A program made the position numbers and the translations under genes. Positions 5,518 to 8,693 of a stretch of 8,693 bases of DNA are shown here, in pieces. The notes beneath the pieces were generated by a model. That model did not search any database, was not told where the DNA came from, and saw only the letters and a program-made list of their open reading frames with translations. The DNA comes from VFZS01 sp964353255. GTDB taxonomy: Bacteria; Acidobacteriota; Terriglobia; Bryobacterales; Bryobacteraceae. Position 1 is the stretch's first letter. Every line of letters starts with the position of its first letter. The stretch is taken from contig CAYGVJ010000186.1 of the NCBI GenBank assembly GCA_964353255.1, positions 1 through 8,693 of the forward strand, written 5' to 3'.

Positions 5518-7809
5518 TCAGAACCGCCACCAAAGGCCGAGCTGCATGGTGGAGAACTTCAGGTTCGCACCGCCGGGTCCTACGTGATGATAGTTGTACG
5601 CGGCCTCGAACGCCAGGGGAGGTCGCAGTTCGTAGTGCAGGCCCGCGCCCACGTTGAGACCGAACTCCGTGTTTCCGGGCCTCAGGAAATAGGCGCCGGC
5701 CCCGGCATTGACGAACGGCTTGAGCGGCCCCGGCCGGGGCACATAGTACCGGCTGTTGACCGACAACTGCCACACCGCGAGGTCGGAGCCGGGACCGGGG
5801 GCGCTGAGACGGTGGTAGCCTAGTACGCCCTCAACGGTCGCGTTGGGCGTGACGTAGTACTCGAGCCCCAGGTTCAAGCTCACCCCTGGGTCCAGCCCGC
5901 TGGCGTGCGGCATGGCGACGCCGATCCGTGCGCTGGCCGCGACCTTCCGCCCTTCGGCCTCGTCGGGCACTCCGTTGCCGTTCGCATCACGCGACTTGCC
6001 GGTGCGGATGTCGAGCAGATCGTCGGTTCCGTTGTGATTCAAGTCGGGAACAGTCCCTGCGAGCTGGTAGAACAGGTGGGACTCCAGCGGGCCCGTCACA
6101 AAGCGCCCCTGTGCGGCGTCCCAGTACTTGGCCTTGGGATCGACCACCGTGGCCATAACGTAAGTGTACGTGGCTGGAAAGAGGCTGAGAGCGGGGCCTT
6201 CGGGACAGTAAACGACCTCGCCGACATCGATGTCGCGCGAGTACGGCTTGAGACCCGCCGGAGTCTTGATCCCGGGCTCACATCCCCGCCGGGAGTAGTA
6301 AAGGTCCACGTGTCGCCGGTCCGACAACCGCGCGATGGGGACGGAGACCGGCTTGCCAGCCACCGTCAGCTCTCGGATCTGGCTTTGGATGGCGACGGCC
6401 TGCTGGCTGCTGGTCCTCGCTGAGCGGGTTGTTCCCTCCCCGCCGGCGGGCTGCCGGGGAAAGGGTGTGACGCGCAATCCTTCCCGCGTGATCAGCTCTC
6501 CGCCCTGGACCATGTTGTTGATGTCGATGCCGCGAGGGAGGAACAGGATCCGGACGTCGCGCAGGATGAGGTCGCCGTCACGGGGATTGGGATTGAAGAA
6601 GGCGACGGAGAAGTCTCCGTCCGTGGTCGCAGTGCCAGCGTCGTAGCCGAACATGCGGGGCTTGAGCGGGAGGTTGCCCGAGCTGTCGCCGAGTGTCACC
6701 TCATAGACAATGGCGGCATCCGATACCGCCGCACCCACGTGGAACTTCACCCCGGGTGGGACAGTACCCGCCGGGTATGTCCCGCCGCTCCACGTTTGGG
6801 CGGTGCTGAAGGTGAGGTCGTAGATGTTGTAGCTCGTGCCCTGGAGGGTCTGCGTCCCCGGCTGTTTGGCCAGCGTGGGATTCGTCCACGGACTCAGGCT
6901 GCCGGAATAGAACCAGCCCAGGGTCAGCGACGCCGCGCTGCTGAGGAGCCGCATCCGCAGGGTCGTGGCGTTGGTGTTGTTGGGATTGACGAAATCCCAG
7001 TTCGACAAGGTCGCGGAAGTGAGGCCGATGTTGTGCCCCAGGATCTCGAAGGAAGTATCGCTGAAATGGCGAATGCGCCTCGCGCGATTATCACCTCGTT
7101 CGAAGGTGGTGCTCCCGAAATCGCCGCTGGTCGCCAGGACGTGGTTCAGGGCCGCGTCCTCAGTGGTGCCGGTACGGGGCTGGGCGTTTCCGTGCACCAG
7201 ACCGTAGTTATGCCCGGCTTCGTGCGCCGAGGTGCCGCTGACGCACGTGGCCCAGCGCTCCAGCGTCGAGTTGGCGCCGTTGAGGGCGCCGCCCGTGCCG
7301 GCGTAATCGCTCTGGAACTGCTGTGCGTATACGCGCGCAAAGTTCTGGGCGTGGGCGTCTCCCGTGTCGATCTCGTAAGCATTGCCGAACTCGCCGCCGC
7401 CGACATCACTGCCGACGCCGACGATCTCAAAGCGGGCTTCGGCCGGCGCCGGCACGGCCGTCGTCTGCTTCACCTCGACGCTGAGTTCACAGTAGGTGTC
7501 CCGGACGATCTCAAAGATGCGGTTCCTGAGCTGCGCGGTCGTGCCGATCGAGTTGTCCAGATCGGCCACGTCGAACCTTCCGACGGTATACGTAGTTCCC
7601 GCCACCGTAACATTGCTGCTGGCGGTCGGGAACAACAGGTACAGAGCTTGCCGCTTGGGCGTGGCGAGCGCCCCGGGCGAACATGTCTGGGCGTGGATCA
7701 GGCCGGCCAGCATCAGAGCGGCCGCCGCAAGCGAAGCCGGCCGGAGCGCGGCGCCGCGCCTGGCGCCGATCGCTCGGAGAGAGTGCGCCCCTGAGTGACC
7801 ATCGTTCAT
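5518..7809 (-). CDS. Secreted metzincin-like metalloprotease fused to a C-terminal outer-membrane beta-barrel
   Basis: A 763-residue protein. Residues 1-40 form a signal peptide with a hydrophobic core (AAAALMLAGL) and a likely cut after 'IHA'. A zincin domain follows, with the zinc site HEAGHNYGLVH: H196, E197 (general base), H200 and H206, the extended HExxHxxGxxH pattern of metzincins. 'RHFSDTSFEIL' is at 247-257. About 280-585 is beta-rich and unassigned, with cysteines 510 and 535. Two acidic loops resemble calcium-binding thrombospondin-3 or EF-hand loops: D589-x-N-x-N-G-x-D-D and D608-x-N-x-N-G-x-x-D-E. Residues about 624-763 have alternating amphipathic strands, Gly/aromatic girdles and the terminal 'WWRF', like small OmpA/OmpW-type barrels. 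I infer surface or periplasmic tethering; the substrate is unknown. The start at 7809 is set by a strong ribosome site, although the frame stays open to 8013. No Met-turn methionine is evident. Confidence 0.9.
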   Translation of the reverse strand: MNDGHSGAHSLRAIGARRGAALRPASLAAAALMLAGLIHAQTCSPGALATPKRQALYLLFPTASSNVTVAGTTYTVGRFDVADLDNSIGTTAQLRNRIFEIVRDTYCELSVEVKQTTAVPAPAEARFEIVGVGSDVGGGEFGNAYEIDTGDAHAQNFARVYAQQFQSDYAGTGGALNGANSTLERWATCVSGTSAHEAGHNYGLVHGNAQPRTGTTEDAALNHVLATSGDFGSTTFERGDNRARRIRHFSDTSFEILGHNIGLTSATLSNWDFVNPNNTNATTLRMRLLSSAASLTLGWFYSGSLSPWTNPTLAKQPGTQTLQGTSYNIYDLTFSTAQTWSGGTYPAGTVPPGVKFHVGAAVSDAAIVYEVTLGDSSGNLPLKPRMFGYDAGTATTDGDFSVAFFNPNPRDGDLILRDVRILFLPRGIDINNMVQGGELITREGLRVTPFPRQPAGGEGTTRSARTSSQQAVAIQSQIRELTVAGKPVSVPIARLSDRRHVDLYYSRRGCEPGIKTPAGLKPYSRDIDVGEVVYCPEGPALSLFPATYTYVMATVVDPKAKYWDAAQGRFVTGPLESHLFYQLAGTVPDLNHNGTDDLLDIRTGKSRDANGNGVPDEAEGRKVAASARIGVAMPHASGLDPGVSLNLGLEYYVTPNATVEGVLGYHRLSAPGPGSDLAVWQLSVNSRYYVPRPGPLKPFVNAGAGAYFLRPGNTEFGLNVGAGLHYELRPPLAFEAAYNYHHVGPGGANLKFSTMQLGLWWRF

Positions 7810-7815
7810 GGTATT

Positions 7816-7821
7816 CCTCCT
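7816..7821 (-). promoter_or_regulatory. Strong ribosome binding site setting the protease-barrel start
   Basis: The minus strand reads AGGAGG, then the 6-base spacer AATACC, then the ATG at 7809. This near-perfect anti-16S match, followed by a proper signal peptide, rejects the longer open frame that begins at 8013. Confidence 0.88.
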
Positions 7822-7963
7822 CCCTGAAGTGACGTCAGGCTGCGGTGACGCCAGATCAGAACTCTGCTCGTAGATTCGGTACTGAGGCTGTGCGCTTACG
7901 CCGGCCTTCCGTGGCGATGAGCGCGTGGACGACGCCGCCCCCTTGGTATTGCTCCTGGCATTC

Positions 7964-7969
7964 AGTATA
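7964..7969 (-). promoter_or_regulatory. Possible -10 box for the protease-barrel gene
   Basis: The minus strand reads TATACT, preceded directly by TG. It would give a 5' leader of roughly 150 bases before the ATG at 7809. No convincing -35 hexamer lies 16-18 bases upstream, where the palindrome at 7975-8011 is found instead. This is a weak call from sequence match only. Confidence 0.3.
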
Positions 7970-7974
7970 CACCC

Positions 7975-8011
7975 GCCCGCCTTGGCCGGGACCGTCCCGG
8001 CTTGGGCGGGC
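7975..8011. repeat. Imperfect 37-bp palindrome between the divergent protease and ffh genes
   Basis: The outer arms 7975-7981 (GCCCGCC) and 8005-8011 (GGCGGGC) pair perfectly. The inner arms 7985-7991 (GCCGGGA) and 7995-8001 (TCCCGGC) also pair perfectly, with the centre CCG at 7992-7994. Each side has TTG between the arms; in RNA these could form G-U wobbles around one U-U. The palindrome lies just upstream of TATAAT on the plus strand and of TATACT on the minus strand. It could be an operator for both directions, a small intergenic repeat or a hairpin. There is no T-run, so it is not a standard terminator. Confidence 0.6.
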
Positions 8012-8015
8012 ACGC

Positions 8016-8021
8016 TATAAT
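8016..8021 (+). promoter_or_regulatory. Perfect TATAAT -10 box, likely promoter of ffh
   Basis: An exact consensus -10 sits 48 bases before the ffh ATG, in otherwise very GC-rich DNA. The expected -35 position (about 7993-7998) holds CGTCCC, part of the palindrome, so the promoter lacks a recognisable -35. It may depend on an activator, or the -10 match may be fortuitous. Confidence 0.5.
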
Positions 8022-8069
8022 GGAAAGATTGCCGGAAGAACGCGGCCAGCGGCTGCGTCTATAGCACTC

Positions 8070-8693
8070 ATGTTCGAGAACCTGTCAGAAAAGCTACAGC
8101 GGATCGTCAAGAGCCTCCGAGGCGAGGGGCGGCTGACGGCGGAGAACATGGAGGCGGCGCTCAAGGAGATCCGGGTGGCGCTGCTGGAGGCGGACGTACA
8201 CTTCCGGGTGGTCAAGCAGCTTGTCGAGAACATCAAGCAGAAGGCGGTGGGCGAGGAAGTGCTGACGGCGCTGTCGCCGGCGCAGCAGGTGGTGAAGATC
8301 GTTCGCGACGAGCTGATCCAGACCCTGGGGAGCCAGCAGGTGAAGCTGCGGTTCTCCAACGATCCGCCCAGCGTGATGTTCATCGTGGGCCTGCAAGGGA
8401 GTGGAAAGACCACCACGGCGGGAAAGCTGGCGCGGTGGCTCGAACGGAACGGGCACAGCCCGTTGATGGTTTCGGTGGACGTTTACCGGCCGGCGGCGCG
8501 GAAGCAGTTGAGCGTGATCGGGCGGGAGATCAAGCTGCCGGTGTACGAAGGGACGGCGGAGGAGCGCGAACCTGTCGAACTGGGGCGGGCGGCGCGCCGC
8601 GAGGCGGCCAACTCCGGCCGGGACGTGCTGCTGGTGGACACCGCCGGGCGGCTGCACATCGACGCGGAGCTGATGCAGGAGCTGGTGGCGCTG
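8070..8693 (+). CDS. ffh: Signal recognition particle GTPase Ffh (SRP54), N-terminal part, truncated by the window edge
   Basis: Ffh binds signal sequences on ribosome-nascent chains with 4.5S RNA and docks with FtsY to deliver membrane proteins. The first 208 codons are visible and run open to the last base. The N domain (about 1-95) begins with the family-typical MFENLSEKLQ and has 'ALKEIRVALLEADVHFRVVKQ' split around residues 30-50. The GTPase domain shows the P-loop GLQGSGKTTT (107-116), DVYRPAA (137-143) and DTAGR (190-194). The rest of the G domain and the Met-rich M domain lie outside. The ATG at 8070 matches the family start, although no clear ribosome binding site precedes it. The 'GTAEEREPVELGRAA' segment is normal for the family. 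In many bacteria ffh leads an rpsP-rimM-trmD-rplS cluster, so those genes may follow. Confidence 0.98.
   Translation, partial: MFENLSEKLQRIVKSLRGEGRLTAENMEAALKEIRVALLEADVHFRVVKQLVENIKQKAVGEEVLTALSPAQQVVKIVRDELIQTLGSQQVKLRFSNDPPSVMFIVGLQGSGKTTTAGKLARWLERNGHSPLMVSVDVYRPAARKQLSVIGREIKLPVYEGTAEEREPVELGRAARREAANSGRDVLLVDTAGRLHIDAELMQELVAL

Noticed and set aside
6739..7794. Long plus-strand open frame opposite the protease gene (351 codons)
   Set aside because: It has arginine- and glycine-rich composition with no motif. The opposite strand carries the signal peptide and zinc site.
7810..8013. Upstream extension of the protease frame to an ATG at 8013 (68 extra residues)
   Set aside because: It crosses the palindrome and likely promoter region, reads low-complexity residues, and would bury the signal peptide. 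The AGGAGG at 7816-7821 fixes the start at 7809.
8094..8657. Minus-strand open frame opposite ffh (187 codons)
   Set aside because: The plus strand encodes unmistakable Ffh GTPase motifs, so this is a shadow.

Overview
The window is GC-rich bacterial chromosome with densely packed genes on both strands. Several things point towards an Acidobacteriota-type genome: a Tat-leader Gfo/Idh/MocA oxidoreductase ending its leader in 'GANDRI', a QueA with a basic insertion, a standalone Mrp ATPase, and a 57-bp REP-like hairpin. This lineage is an inference from protein style. No rRNA or other decisive marker is present, and other GC-rich Gram-negatives remain possible. The outer-membrane barrel at the C-terminus of one protein does argue for a diderm cell.

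Layout. 3-326 (+) is the C-terminal end of an unidentified protein. It converges on a minus-strand pair, tsaD (2310-1210) then mrp/apbC (1187-345), which is probably one transcript. Divergent from tsaD is queA (2309-3415, +); the two ATG start codons overlap within a single CATG. queA carries an in-frame 57-bp inverted repeat. It converges, with a 2-bp gap, on a minus-strand series: a secreted metzincin-like protease fused to an outer-membrane barrel (7809-5518), a small secreted protein of unknown function (5480-4794), and an exported-type Gfo/Idh/MocA oxidoreductase (4602-3418). After a 260-bp divergent intergenic region holding an imperfect palindrome and a TATAAT box, ffh starts at 8070 (+) and runs off the window.

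Function. Four genes are conserved housekeeping: t6A tRNA modification (tsaD), queuosine tRNA modification (queA), Fe-S cluster carrier (mrp) and signal recognition particle GTPase (ffh). Between queA and ffh lies an accessory envelope block of three same-strand genes, all with export signals. The most unusual product is the 763-residue protein, read as signal peptide, zincin domain with HEAGHNYGLVH, beta-rich region, paired Asp/Asn calcium-type loops and C-terminal beta-barrel. It looks like a protease tethered to the outer membrane.

The points most worth a second look are the protease-barrel fusion, its apparently missing Met-turn methionine, the REP-like palindrome translated inside queA, and the tsaD/queA start-codon overlap. 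I saw no tRNA, rRNA, CRISPR array, transposase gene or prophage gene.
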